NCBI GenBank assembly: GCA_003233535.1
Contig: QIMA01000206.1
Location: 1-6,826, forward strand
Origin: Rhodanobacteraceae bacterium
GTDB lineage: Bacteria > Pseudomonadota > Gammaproteobacteria > Xanthomonadales > SZUA-5
DNA length: 6,826 bases
Direction of reading: 5' to 3'
The translations under genes were made by a program, and so were the position numbers. Shown here one piece after another: positions 1 through 6,135 of the stretch. How positions within the stretch are numbered: position 1 is the first letter of the stretch; every line of letters starts with the position of its first letter. The notes beneath the pieces are model-generated. The model was not told where the DNA came from, made no database searches, and saw only the letters and a program-made list of their open reading frames with translations.

Positions 1-543
1 GTAGGTATTGCCCTCCAATCGACTTGATGACCAGGACAGATCAATCAGCAGGCGATCGAGGATCTGCCGCGCATAGGTCCCGGCTGGACGCGCGCCCACC
101 GGCGATCGCCCCAATGCATGCAGTCGCGCCAGCACCTCTGGTGACAGGTAGCTGTCCACATTCGGCACGTAGTCGTCCAGTAACGCATGCCGGTAGCCAA
201 CCGGCAGGCGCAGGGCCAGCGGGCGACGAATCGAACGACGCACCTGTTGAGCTTCCGAACTGACCGGCAGCTCAAGCTCCGTTTCAGCAACGGCACTGGC
301 GTTCGCCGAGGAACTTACGAACTCGCTGAGTTCAAGCGGGAACGCGCGGTAGCAGCGCGCACGCGCCGAGCCAACCGGCTGCAAACGCCCATCGTCGACT
401 AGGCGACTCAGTCGCCTTTGCAGGGTTCGCCTGGGAAGTTGCGGAAACTGTTCCGCAAGGGCCACCAGATTCAGCTTGTCTGCCGTGGCGAGCAGAGCTT
501 TATAGATCGCCTCAAGCTGGTCGGCGGGCTGGATTCTGGGCAT
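1..543 (-). CDS. Fic-family protein with N-terminal winged-helix-like region (3' part outside window)
   Basis: Reading from the ATG at 543 down to base 1 gives 181 codons with no stop, so the gene continues beyond the left edge. Residues 1-60 look like a winged helix-turn-helix, with an 'IYKALLATADKLNLVALAEQ' helix followed by a 'LPRRTLQRRLSRLVDDGRL' recognition-type stretch. An acidic linker (about 75-98) follows, then a Fic N-terminal region with 'PAGTYARQILDRLLIDLSW' and 'SSSRLEGNTY' at the window edge. The latter matches the Fic inhibitory motif (S/T)xxxE(G/N), here S173 to E177-G178, which in class II Fic proteins blocks the AMP-transfer site. The catalytic HPFxxGNGR loop would lie outside the window, so activity cannot be judged. 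The start is the first good ATG after a stop at 592-594; a weak GGAAG lies 11 nt upstream. Family members usually transfer AMP to a target protein. The target here is unknown, and no antitoxin-like partner gene is visible upstream. Confidence 0.85.
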   Translation of the reverse strand, partial: MPRIQPADQLEAIYKALLATADKLNLVALAEQFPQLPRRTLQRRLSRLVDDGRLQPVGSARARCYRAFPLELSEFVSSSANASAVAETELELPVSSEAQQVRRSIRRPLALRLPVGYRHALLDDYVPNVDSYLSPEVLARLHALGRSPVGARPAGTYARQILDRLLIDLSWSSSRLEGNTY

Positions 544-571
544 GACGGATGCGGCTTCCGTGCTGAGAGAT

Positions 572-669
572 GGCGCAATTCGATAATCGCGCCGCTATTC
601 TGGCGCGATAACGACAATCGCGCCACTAAAAGCACTATTTTACTCAATCGCGCCGCTATTCTGGCGCGA
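572..669. promoter_or_regulatory. Phased array of GGCGCGA/TCGCGCC half-sites, probable operator of the Fic gene
   Basis: Upstream of the Fic start, a 7-bp half-site recurs in alternating orientation with a 15-16 bp period: GGCGCAA at 572 (one mismatch), TCGCGCC at 587, GGCGCGA at 602, TCGCGCC at 618, a skipped position near 633, TCGCGCC at 648 and GGCGCGA at 663. Pairs 587/602 and 648/663 are perfect palindromes with an identical 8-bp spacer, GCTATTCT. A possible minus-strand -10 box, TAAAAT (complement of 637-642), lies in the gap between the two palindromes, with no convincing -35. Cooperative binding of a dimeric repressor would cover this promoter. The N-terminal winged-helix-like region of the Fic protein is the obvious candidate binder, but that is inference; an unlinked regulator is equally compatible. 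Confidence 0.55.
585..669. repeat. Two perfect 24-bp direct repeats
   Basis: The 24 bases at 585-608 and 646-669 are identical, with start points 61 bp apart. Each copy contains an internal inverted repeat, TCGCGCC-N8-GGCGCGA. Between them a third partial copy at 616-628 matches only the left arm (AATCGCGCCNCTA). Two full copies, internal symmetry and a promoter-proximal position favour duplicated operators over a CRISPR array. Confidence 0.8.
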
Positions 670-729
670 GTATGGGAAGCCATGGGCCGAAGGTTACAGC
701 TGTGCTCTCGTGGTGTTGATGGTCCGAAA

Positions 730-896
730 CTAGCCCGGATATTTCATGAACTCGCGCGATGATCGCGCAGGACATTGATTGCCCAGTGGTTTTTCTAAAA
801 GGCGCGGTGTAGTGGTTCATACACCCGACTGAGAATAGTCGCTGGGCGATCAAGGGCCTAGCGAGGGCGCGTGAAGTTTATGAAATCCCGGGCTAG
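730..896. mobile_element. 167-bp MITE-like or REP-pair element with inverted ends
   Basis: The stretch begins CTAGCCCGGATATTTCATGA and ends with the near mirror TTTATGAAATCCCGGGCTAG, giving terminal inverted repeats of about 22 bp; the outer 9 bp match perfectly. Similarity continues inward: the reverse complement of 730-788 aligns with about 838-896 (CTGGGC, ATCAA, GCGCG blocks), so the element is two diverged inverted halves. The right half contains two stem-loops with 8-nt loops: GGTGTA/TACACC (806-825) and TCGCTGGGC/GCCTAGCGA (839-864). The left half contains GCGCGAT-G-ATCGCGC (754-768). Its right half recurs nearly intact at 6736-6826 and its end at 3176-3206. No convincing target-site duplication is seen (flanks CGAAA and GGGCA). 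It has no coding capacity, so it would depend on a transposase elsewhere; a REP/BIME-type element is the main alternative. Confidence 0.5.
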
Positions 897-994
897 GGGC
901 ACCACAAGCGGCTAGGCGTGCTCGCTAACCAGCCGCACGCGGCCGACGTGGACCTGAGCTGGCGCTGTGCCAGCCCAGGGCCAGATGGGGCGGG
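897..994. other. Intergenic stretch beyond the btuB-like stop with two stem-loops
   Basis: This stretch carries no gene. Two GC-rich stem-loops follow the receptor gene in the direction of transcription: GGGGCG/CGCCCC (987-992 with 1000-1005, overlapping the TAG stop) and GCTGGC/GCCAGC (958-963 with 969-974). Neither is followed by a U-run on the minus strand, so they may protect the 3' end or assist termination but are not classical intrinsic terminators. Confidence 0.35.
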
Positions 995-2779
995 CTACTC
1001 GCCCCAGCGCAGGGTCACGCTCAGGCTACGCCCTGGCGTATTGAATCCGGAAGCCAGTTCGTAGTCCTCATCGCTCAAGTTGTCGCCGCGTAACTGCACG
1101 CGCCAATCCTCGCTAAATCGCCAATCCGCGGTCAGCGCAAAGAGGCTGTACGAATCCAGCGCAGTGCCGAAGTCAAAGCGCTCAGAAGCGTAGTCAGCCT
1201 CGGCACCTAACTCCAGCCTCTCGCTTACACGCCAGCCAGCCTGTAAGTGCGCATTGCGCTTGGCGCGGCGAGGCAGCAGCTGATCGGTGTCCCGATTGCG
1301 TGGATCTTGCCAAGCCATGGAACCCTCGACCCAATACTTGCGATTGCTCCAGCGACCTTCCAACTCCACGCCCTCCAGGCGCGCACGGGCGATGTTGATT
1401 GCGGCGAATTCGGTGCCGGCAAAGGCAATCAGGTCTTTCACATCGTTGCGATAGGCCGAGACAGACCAACGCCATTGCGCACCCGGCCGCCACTGGACAC
1501 GTAGCTCCGCGCCCGAAGAGACTTCGGGATCGAGGTTCGGGTTGCCCGCAAATTGACCGCCAAAACCGGGGAAATACAGCTCATTGAAGTTCGGCGCACG
1601 GAAGCCCTCTCCCACAGACGTGATCAAACGCCACTGTGGTGCCACCTGCCAGCTCCAGCCCAACCGTGGCGACCATTCGCTGCCGAAGCCATCGTAATGG
1701 TCGATACGTGCCGCCGCCTCCAGGCTATGCGCGCCCAGCTCCAGCTCCCAGAGACCGGCAAAGGCGTAAGAAACGCGATCTTCGTCAATAAGATCGCCAC
1801 CAAACGCATCGTTGAATAGCCCCTGCTCACTCAGTAAGTTGGCTAACAAGGTGATTGATAGCTTGTCACCGAAGGCGCGTTGCGCATCCAGATCCAGGCT
1901 CCAGCGATCGGTTTCAAATCGGCTGCCAAAGGCCGGCGTATCAACCTCATCTACTGACCATCCCACCTGCGCTCCTGGTCGCCACAGGCCTGCTTTGCCG
2001 CGCCAGTTGAGGGACAATCCCCGATTGACTGATTCGCTAAACCCTTGATCGAATTCGATGTCGCCTTCCCGGCTGAAACTGCGCATCCGCAGCGCAGAGT
2101 CACTGCCCTGCCAATCCATGGCAAAACTCAGATCGGTCGATTGGTAGCCATCGTCGTCGGGGTTGAAGCCGAAGCCATTGGGGTTCTGCGCGGAAAAGCC
2201 TTCGGACAACCGCCGGCCCACGCTGCCGCCGATCGTCAGCGCACCGCTGCTGCCGCCAAACGACGCCCCTGCGTAGTAGTCGGAATAGCGGCCAGCACTC
2301 AGGCGCATGGAAGCGCGATCAGGCACTCGGGTGAAGATTTGAACCACGCCGCCAATCGCGTCCGACCCCCACAGCGCCGCGCGTGGCCCGCGCACGATTT
2401 CCACGCGCTCCACTTGCTCTAGGGGCAACTGTTCCCATGCGGCGGCACCGGTAGTCACAGAAGAAACGCGGACACCGTCGACTAAGACCAGCGTTTGATT
2501 GGAATTGGCGCCACGCAGGAACACGCTGGTTGCACCGCCCGGCCCGCCGTTCCGGCTGATTTCCACACCGACCGAATGGCGCAGCAAATCGACCAAATCT
2601 ACCGCCTGACTGCGAATGATCGCTTCGCGATCGAAAACTACGGCCGAGGCCAAGCTTTGGTCGAGTGGCTGAGGACTACGGGTCGCAGTGACCAGCATCG
2701 TCGGCAGAGTCGAATCTTGAGCAAACGAAGACGGACTCGCCAACGCTGCCAGCAGCGCGACCGGAAGAGATTTGTACAT
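995..2779 (-). CDS. btuB: TonB-dependent vitamin B12 outer-membrane receptor (BtuB-like)
   Basis: This 594-residue protein would import cobalamin across the outer membrane using energy from TonB-ExbB-ExbD. Residues 1-20 form a signal peptide (MYKSLPVALLAALASPSSFA, cleavage before QDS), followed by a TonB box 'TMLVTATR' (27-34). The plug domain spans about 40-150, with 'VFLRGANSNQTLVLVDGVRV' (86-105) and 'VEIVRGPRAALWGSDAIGGV' (126-145), very close to the BtuB plug signature. The rest is a 22-strand-type beta barrel with 'RAPNFNELYFPGFGG' and C-terminal 'SLSVTLRWGE'. E. coli BtuB is of similar size (614 aa). The frame is open to 2974, but those codons overlap the riboswitch. ATG 2777-2779 is chosen because it begins the signal peptide and has GGAG 8 nt upstream. 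Ending in WGE rather than a terminal aromatic residue is slightly unusual. The cobalamin substrate is inferred from similarity plus the riboswitch; no btuCDF or cob genes are in the window. Confidence 0.88.
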   Translation of the reverse strand: MYKSLPVALLAALASPSSFAQDSTLPTMLVTATRSPQPLDQSLASAVVFDREAIIRSQAVDLVDLLRHSVGVEISRNGGPGGATSVFLRGANSNQTLVLVDGVRVSSVTTGAAAWEQLPLEQVERVEIVRGPRAALWGSDAIGGVVQIFTRVPDRASMRLSAGRYSDYYAGASFGGSSGALTIGGSVGRRLSEGFSAQNPNGFGFNPDDDGYQSTDLSFAMDWQGSDSALRMRSFSREGDIEFDQGFSESVNRGLSLNWRGKAGLWRPGAQVGWSVDEVDTPAFGSRFETDRWSLDLDAQRAFGDKLSITLLANLLSEQGLFNDAFGGDLIDEDRVSYAFAGLWELELGAHSLEAAARIDHYDGFGSEWSPRLGWSWQVAPQWRLITSVGEGFRAPNFNELYFPGFGGQFAGNPNLDPEVSSGAELRVQWRPGAQWRWSVSAYRNDVKDLIAFAGTEFAAINIARARLEGVELEGRWSNRKYWVEGSMAWQDPRNRDTDQLLPRRAKRNAHLQAGWRVSERLELGAEADYASERFDFGTALDSYSLFALTADWRFSEDWRVQLRGDNLSDEDYELASGFNTPGRSLSVTLRWGE

Positions 2780-2787
2780 TGTGATGA

Positions 2788-2818
2788 CTCCAAGGTGCTC
2801 GCCGCCCGCGAGCTTGAG
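2788..2818 (-). promoter_or_regulatory. Hairpin masking the btuB Shine-Dalgarno (riboswitch output)
   Basis: In the mRNA, CUCAA-GCUCGC pairs with GCGAGC-ACC-UUGGAG around a GGGCG loop. The inner 6 bp (2797-2802 with 2808-2813) are perfect, and the outer UUGGAG (2788-2793), which holds the GGAG ribosome-binding site, pairs with CUCAA (2814-2818) with one bulged G. Together with the lack of a U-tract terminator downstream of the aptamer, this suggests that cobalamin controls translation initiation. Another strong stem, CAGGCGC/GCGCCTG (2849-2866), lies between aptamer and this hairpin and has no U-run. Confidence 0.5.
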
Positions 2819-2911
2819 GGGTGTATCAGCAGGGCGACGAAGACCGGACAGGCGCAAGCGCGCCTGAGATCGACTCGGGTCGCCCGCCGCGACACCTGGT
2901 CTAAAGGGAGC

Positions 2912-3140
2912 ATCAAGGCCGGTCTCCGGGCTCACGAAGCGGACTGCTGTCCGGCACCCAGTTCGCCTTCCCACGGCCTTATAGCGCGCAGTGGCTGAGG
3001 AACTGTGTGCCCTTCGGCGGCTGACCAGTGATCAGCGCCATAAAGACTTCGCCTACCGTTGCGGGGGCAGCGTCGGAATTTGACCGACTTCCCGTTTCAC
3101 CCAGTGCGCAGCAGTTCTGCGCCATGGACACCTCGAGGCG
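2912..3140 (-). promoter_or_regulatory. Cobalamin (adenosylcobalamin-class) riboswitch
   Basis: The minus strand shows the conserved blocks of the B12 aptamer in order: GAGGTGTCC (near 3126-3134), a GCGCAG/CTGCGC arm, GGGTGAAACGGGAAGTCGGT (around 3086-3105), AATTCCGACGCTG, the B12 box GCTGCCCCCGCAACGGTA (3055-3072), CACTG followed by GTGGGAAGGC (2965-3000 region), and AGTCCG...AGCCCGGAGACCGGCC at the 3' end (about 2917-2950). It lies 132 nt upstream of the BtuB-like start on the same strand, its classical position. Binding of cobalamin is expected to lower expression of the receptor. The boundaries are approximate because outer stem P1 is not sharply defined by eye. Confidence 0.93.
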
Positions 3141-3175
3141 GGAGCGATGGTACTCGGATGGCCAGCGTGATGAAA

Positions 3176-3206
3176 GCGCGTGAAGTTTATGAAACATCCG
3201 GGCTAA
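3176..3206 (+). repeat. Solo end fragment of the dispersed CTAGCCCGG repeat
   Basis: Nineteen bases, GCGCGTGAAGTTTATGAAA (3176-3194), are identical to 867-885, followed by CATCCGGGCTAA, which matches the end of the element at 730-896. The stem-loop half found in the other copies is not recognisable upstream; only scattered similarity (GGCCAGCG) remains. The fragment lies between the 3' end of rppH and the 5' end of the riboswitch, where the btuB promoter should be. It is either a decayed element or a conserved end module. Confidence 0.7.
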
Positions 3207-3211
3207 GATTA

Positions 3212-3256
3212 GGTTAGCGCTCAGCGCCAACCGCTAGTTCGTTCGCGAACGCTAGC
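3212..3256 (-). terminator. Tandem stem-loops at the end of rppH, possible terminator
   Basis: Reading the minus strand, the rppH stop TAG (3252-3254) lies inside a stem-loop made of GCTAG/CTAGC arms (3252-3256 with 3233-3237) around the perfect palindrome CGTTCGCGAACG (3240-3251). It is followed at once by GGTTGGCGC-TGA-GCGCTAACC (3212-3232), a 9-bp stem including one G-U pair. The tail UAAUCUUAG is only weakly U-rich, so intrinsic termination is plausible but not certain. A terminator is expected here because the riboswitch unit begins directly downstream. Confidence 0.45.
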
Positions 3257-3818
3257 TCGCCGCCTGTTTTTGCCGATTACGGTCGCGATGAAATCCGCTG
3301 CGCGAGCGCGCCAACGCCGACGGTTGAAACGTCGGGATCTCGCTTACATTTCTGGCAGCGTTGGATAAATGGCGCAAGGCGCGCTCGTAAACGAAGCGCT
3401 TAAAAGGCACCACGTTTTGCACGGGGTACCAAAAATCCACCCAGCGCCACTGATCGAATTCGGGTTTGTCGCACGCGTCGAGCTTTACCGATTCTTCGTC
3501 ACCAAGCAGTCGCAACAAGAACCAGACTTGTTTCTGGCCAATGCAGCGTGGTCGCGAATTTCGCCGAACAAAGTGATGAGGCAAGCGATAGCGCAGCCAG
3601 CCGGGTGTGGCCGACAGCACTTCTACGTGTTCGGGAAGCAGGCCTGTCTCTTCGTTAAGCTCCCGGTACATAGCCTCTTCCGGGGTCTCATCGGTATTCA
3701 TGCCGCCCTGAGGAAATTGCCAACCGTCATGCCTGACGCGGCGGGCCCAAAACAGCCGCCCCGAGTCATGCATTAAGACAATTCCGACATTTGGTCTGTA
3801 GCCATCCGGGTCTATCAC
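3252..3818 (-). CDS. rppH: RNA 5'-pyrophosphohydrolase (Nudix hydrolase)
   Basis: RppH removes pyrophosphate from 5'-triphosphorylated mRNA, creating the 5'-monophosphate that RNase E prefers, and so starts mRNA decay in the cytoplasm. The Nudix box Gx5Ex7REUxEExGU is intact at residues 38-60 (GG...E...[10 protein letters not shown]). The N-terminus '[14 protein letters not shown]', 'WQFPQGG' and the later '[10 protein letters not shown]' and '[20 protein letters not shown]' match the RppH subfamily rather than generic Nudix proteins. The start is a GTG at 3818, because family members begin at M-I-D-x-D-G-Y; AAGGAAG lies 8 nt upstream. Two further in-frame GTG codons (3827, 3857) would add 3 or 13 residues without family support. 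The 188-residue length is close to E. coli's 176, the excess being a basic, poorly conserved tail ([14 protein letters not shown]). The usual neighbour ptsP is absent; the B12 receptor unit follows instead. Confidence 0.93.
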   Translation of the reverse strand: MIDPDGYRPNVGIVLMHDSGRLFWARRVRHDGWQFPQGGMNTDETPEEAMYRELNEETGLLPEHVEVLSATPGWLRYRLPHHFVRRNSRPRCIGQKQVWFLLRLLGDEESVKLDACDKPEFDQWRWVDFWYPVQNVVPFKRFVYERALRHLSNAARNVSEIPTFQPSALARSRSGFHRDRNRQKQAAS

Positions 3819-4095
3819 ACTCTGCACTTCCTTGCGGAGTTGCCCTGATTCTTCCACAGGCAGCGGTCAGCGGACAAGCGGTAATGTGAACAAAGCTGAT
3901 TTGTTTGAGAAAATCTATTCCACCAGCTGTCGCGACGGGTGACGAAAGGTGCTCCGCAAGCCTGCCGTTTGTGCGCTCAATGGCCGACCCTTTGTGGCTA
4001 ATGGCAGCGCTCTGTAAGACCATCGCCGCGCCGATGATATTCTCGCCATACCCGACTCCACTCGGGCCTGCGAGTCGATTGAGGGTTGAATGCAG
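3819..4095. other. 277-bp spacer between methyltransferase and rppH, no gene recognised
   Basis: The open frames here (for example minus-strand 3766-4023) overlap the rppH start, show no recognisable domain and have no good ribosome-binding site. Next to the methyltransferase stop there is a weak stem, CATCG/CGATG (4021-4036), and an ACTCG/CGAGT stem near 4058-4075, neither with a U-tract. The rppH promoter is expected in this spacer, but I see no convincing sigma-70 box pair. Confidence 0.4.
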
Positions 4096-4848
4096 TTACT
4101 CAGTGCCCAGCAGCAGCGCGAGGACATTGCCACCCGGATTGGCGGCGATCAGCTGGCGCAGTTGCTCGCGCTCGTGGGTGCAGGGAAATTCCACGCTGGT
4201 GGAACATTCCCACATACGGTTTTCAGCAACGCTACGTAGGCCCGCAGCAGCGATCGCCAAGCGCCAAGTCGCTTCATCCAACGGCGCCTCATCCGGATCC
4301 TGTGGAATCTCTCCGCTGAAATCCCGGCTACCGCCGAGTGCCTGTCTATTCCACGCGTTAATCGCAGCCGGCTCGTCTGCCCCGGTAATTGGCTCGGCTA
4401 GTAGAATTCGACCGCCAGGGCTCAATCGTTCTCTAACAGTGTTCAGCAATACCGCGCAGTCGTCACCCTGCAGATGATGCAAGACACCCACGCAGGTAAT
4501 CAGATCGAACTGGCTGCATGTCTGCTGCTGGACGAAGCTAATCAGGTCGCTGTGCACCAAGATGGCGCTATTTACGCCCACCGCAGCCAGATTCTCGCTA
4601 GCCTGCGCGAGCATCCCGCGACTGTGATCAACGCCCATTGCGGCGCGAAAGTGACGCGCGTAGCGCAGCAGCATGTGCCCGGTGCCGCAGCCCAGGTCTA
4701 ACATCCGCTCACGGCCAACGAAGAGCGTATCGAAGCGCTCAAACAGCAACTCAATCGGAAACCCGCGCGGCCGCACAACCACATGGTCATACTGCCTAGC
4801 GATCTCGTCGTGGTAGTGCTGATCGATCTGGTAGTGAGCGTTGGTCAT
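4096..4848 (-). CDS. Class I SAM-dependent methyltransferase, target unknown
   Basis: This 250-residue cytosolic protein has a Rossmann-type methyltransferase core. Motif I is 'MLDLGCGTGHML' (49-60), the acidic residue ending strand 2 is D74 in 'GVDHS', D101 in 'VHSDL' sits where the adenine is contacted, and 'FDLITCVGVLHHL' (114-126) is motif IV, followed by 'RLSPGGRILLAEP'. This arrangement matches the methyltransferase type 11/12 group that includes UbiG- and BioC-like enzymes, but nothing identifies the substrate. The C-terminal part, with 'PLDEATWRLAIAAAGLRSV', is a variable cap. ATG 4848 is preferred since family similarity begins at 'YHDEIARQYD'; a weak GAG lies 5 nt upstream. ATG 4896 would add 16 basic residues and has no visible ribosome-binding site. 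It lies 90 bp after ychF, so co-transcription is possible, though this is not a standard pth-ychF neighbour. Confidence 0.8.
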   Translation of the reverse strand: MTNAHYQIDQHYHDEIARQYDHVVVRPRGFPIELLFERFDTLFVGRERMLDLGCGTGHMLLRYARHFRAAMGVDHSRGMLAQASENLAAVGVNSAILVHSDLISFVQQQTCSQFDLITCVGVLHHLQGDDCAVLLNTVRERLSPGGRILLAEPITGADEPAAINAWNRQALGGSRDFSGEIPQDPDEAPLDEATWRLAIAAAGLRSVAENRMWECSTSVEFPCTHEREQLRQLIAANPGGNVLALLLGTE

Positions 4849-4938
4849 GGGTACTCGAGTATTCGCAGGAAGTGGCTTTGATCTAGTCCGATGCATAGAG
4901 TTTTGGTCGCTCTACTGGGCCCTCAGCCCTCAGCAAGG

Positions 4939-6030
4939 CTAAACGTTAAACCGAAAATGCAACACATCGCCTTCTTTAACGATGTATTCCTTGCCTTCGG
5001 CGCGCAGTTTGCCTGCCTCTCGTGCGCCAGACTCGCCCTTGCAGGCAATGAAGTCGTCGAAAGCGATGGTTTCAGAGCGGATAAAGCCCTTCTCGAAATC
5101 GGTATGAATCGCCGCCGCAGCTTTCGGTGCGGTACTGCCGATCGGCACAGTCCAGGCGCGCACTTCCTTCACGCCGGCAGTGAAGTAGGTCATCAAACCG
5201 AGCAACGAGTAGCCGGCTCGGATCACTCGATTAAGACCCGGTTCGCTTAGGCCCATGTCTTCCAAGAAGGATGCGCGGTCTTCGGCGTCTAACTGCACCA
5301 ACTCTGCCTCGATCGAGGCGCAGATCGGCACCACCTCGGCGCCTTCGGCTTCGGCATGGGCTCGCACCTTGTCCAGAAATGGGTTGCCCTCGAAACCATC
5401 ATCCTTGACGTTGGCAATGTACATAACCGGCTTGCTGGTGAGCAGGCACAAGTCGCGGATCATCAACTTCTCGTCAGCACCCAGAGCTAGCGCCCGCACC
5501 GGCTTAGCGTCATCCAGACCGGCCTTCACCTTGAGCAGCACTTCCTTGCGCGCTTTGGCTCCCTTGTCGCCGCTACGACCGGCCTTCTCGGCCTTAATGA
5601 GCGCCCGCTCAGTGGCTTCCAAATCGGCCAGGGCCAGCTCGGTATCAATCGTTTCAATGTCGGAAAGCGGGTCGATCTTGCCGGCCACGTGGACCACGTC
5701 TTCGTTTTCAAAGCAGCGCACGACGTGAGCTATCGCGTCAGTCTCGCGGATGTGCGCGAGAAACTGGTTGCCCAAGCCTTCGCCCTTGGACGCGCCCGCG
5801 ACCAACCCTGCGATGTCGACAAACTCCATGCTGGTCGGCAGTATCTTCTGTGGCTTAACGATTGCCGCCAGTTGATCGAGGCGAGGATCCGGCACTGGAA
5901 CAACCCCGGTATTCGGATCGATGGTGCAGAATGGATAGTTCTCCGCCGCGATCTCAGCTTTGGTCAAGGCGTTAAACAGGGTGGACTTGCCGACATTAGG
6001 GAGTCCGACGATGCCGCATTGGATTGCCAT
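4939..6030 (-). CDS. ychF: Redox-responsive ribosome-binding ATPase YchF (OLA1 family)
   Basis: YchF is an Obg-related P-loop protein that prefers ATP over GTP, binds ribosomes and affects stress responses. At 363 residues it is the same length as E. coli YchF. G1 is 'GLPNVGKST' (9-17), G3 is 'DIAG' (72-75) followed by the glycine-rich '[16 protein letters not shown]', and the G4 position reads 'NVKD' rather than the NKxD needed for guanine specificity, which is the hallmark of ATP preference in this family. The C-terminal TGS domain occupies about 280-363, with '[20 protein letters not shown]' and the typical end 'VLHFRFNV'. The ATG at 6028-6030 has a strong AAGGA 8 nt upstream. It follows pth after 105 bp on the same strand, the conserved gammaproteobacterial order. 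No truncation or unusual residue is seen. Confidence 0.97.
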   Translation of the reverse strand: MAIQCGIVGLPNVGKSTLFNALTKAEIAAENYPFCTIDPNTGVVPVPDPRLDQLAAIVKPQKILPTSMEFVDIAGLVAGASKGEGLGNQFLAHIRETDAIAHVVRCFENEDVVHVAGKIDPLSDIETIDTELALADLEATERALIKAEKAGRSGDKGAKARKEVLLKVKAGLDDAKPVRALALGADEKLMIRDLCLLTSKPVMYIANVKDDGFEGNPFLDKVRAHAEAEGAEVVPICASIEAELVQLDAEDRASFLEDMGLSEPGLNRVIRAGYSLLGLMTYFTAGVKEVRAWTVPIGSTAPKAAAAIHTDFEKGFIRSETIAFDDFIACKGESGAREAGKLRAEGKEYIVKEGDVLHFRFNV

Positions 6031-6073
6031 GACTGGTGTCCTTATTGGCTCTGGGCTGCTGCCCGAGCGAGTT

Positions 6074-6097
6074 AGAGGCGCTTGCTCAGCGTCCTCT
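6074..6097 (-). other. Stem-loop in the pth-ychF spacer
   Basis: AGAGG-A-CGCT pairs with AGCG-CCTCT around GAGCA in the mRNA, a 9-bp stem with one bulged A. No U-run follows, so it is unlikely to stop transcription; it could be a processing or stability element between pth and ychF. A GCCGCGGC palindrome lies closer to the pth stop. No promoter for ychF is evident. Confidence 0.35.
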
Positions 6098-6135
6098 GGT
6101 CATTAGTTTGCCCGCGCCGCGGCACGAAAAGTTGG

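Noticed and set aside
585..669. CRISPR array suggested by two identical 24-bp repeats
   Set aside because: Only two full copies with a 37-bp spacer containing a third partial copy, and each repeat is internally palindromic on a 15-bp grid; no cas genes are seen.
471..683. 70-residue minus-strand open frame overlapping the Fic start and the half-site array
   Set aside because: Its sequence derives partly from the repeats and partly from another frame of the Fic gene; no domain.
987..1005. Intrinsic terminator at the btuB stop
   Set aside because: The stem is good but no U-run follows on the minus strand; recorded only as a stem-loop.
2780..2974. 65-codon upstream extension of the btuB-like reading frame, starting at 2974
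   Set aside because: It overlaps the 3' part of the riboswitch and the masking hairpin, and would bury the signal peptide inside the protein. ATG 2779 has a good ribosome-binding site.
2979..3230. 83-residue minus-strand open frame over the riboswitch
   Set aside because: Its translation is just the conserved aptamer sequence read as codons; no domain and no ribosome-binding site.
3766..4023. 85-residue minus-strand open frame upstream of rppH
   Set aside because: It overlaps the rppH start in another frame, no recognisable family, no ribosome-binding site.
3905..4477. 190-residue plus-strand open frame
   Set aside because: It lies mostly antisense to the methyltransferase gene; low-complexity composition rich in Ser, Ala, Pro and Arg, no domain.
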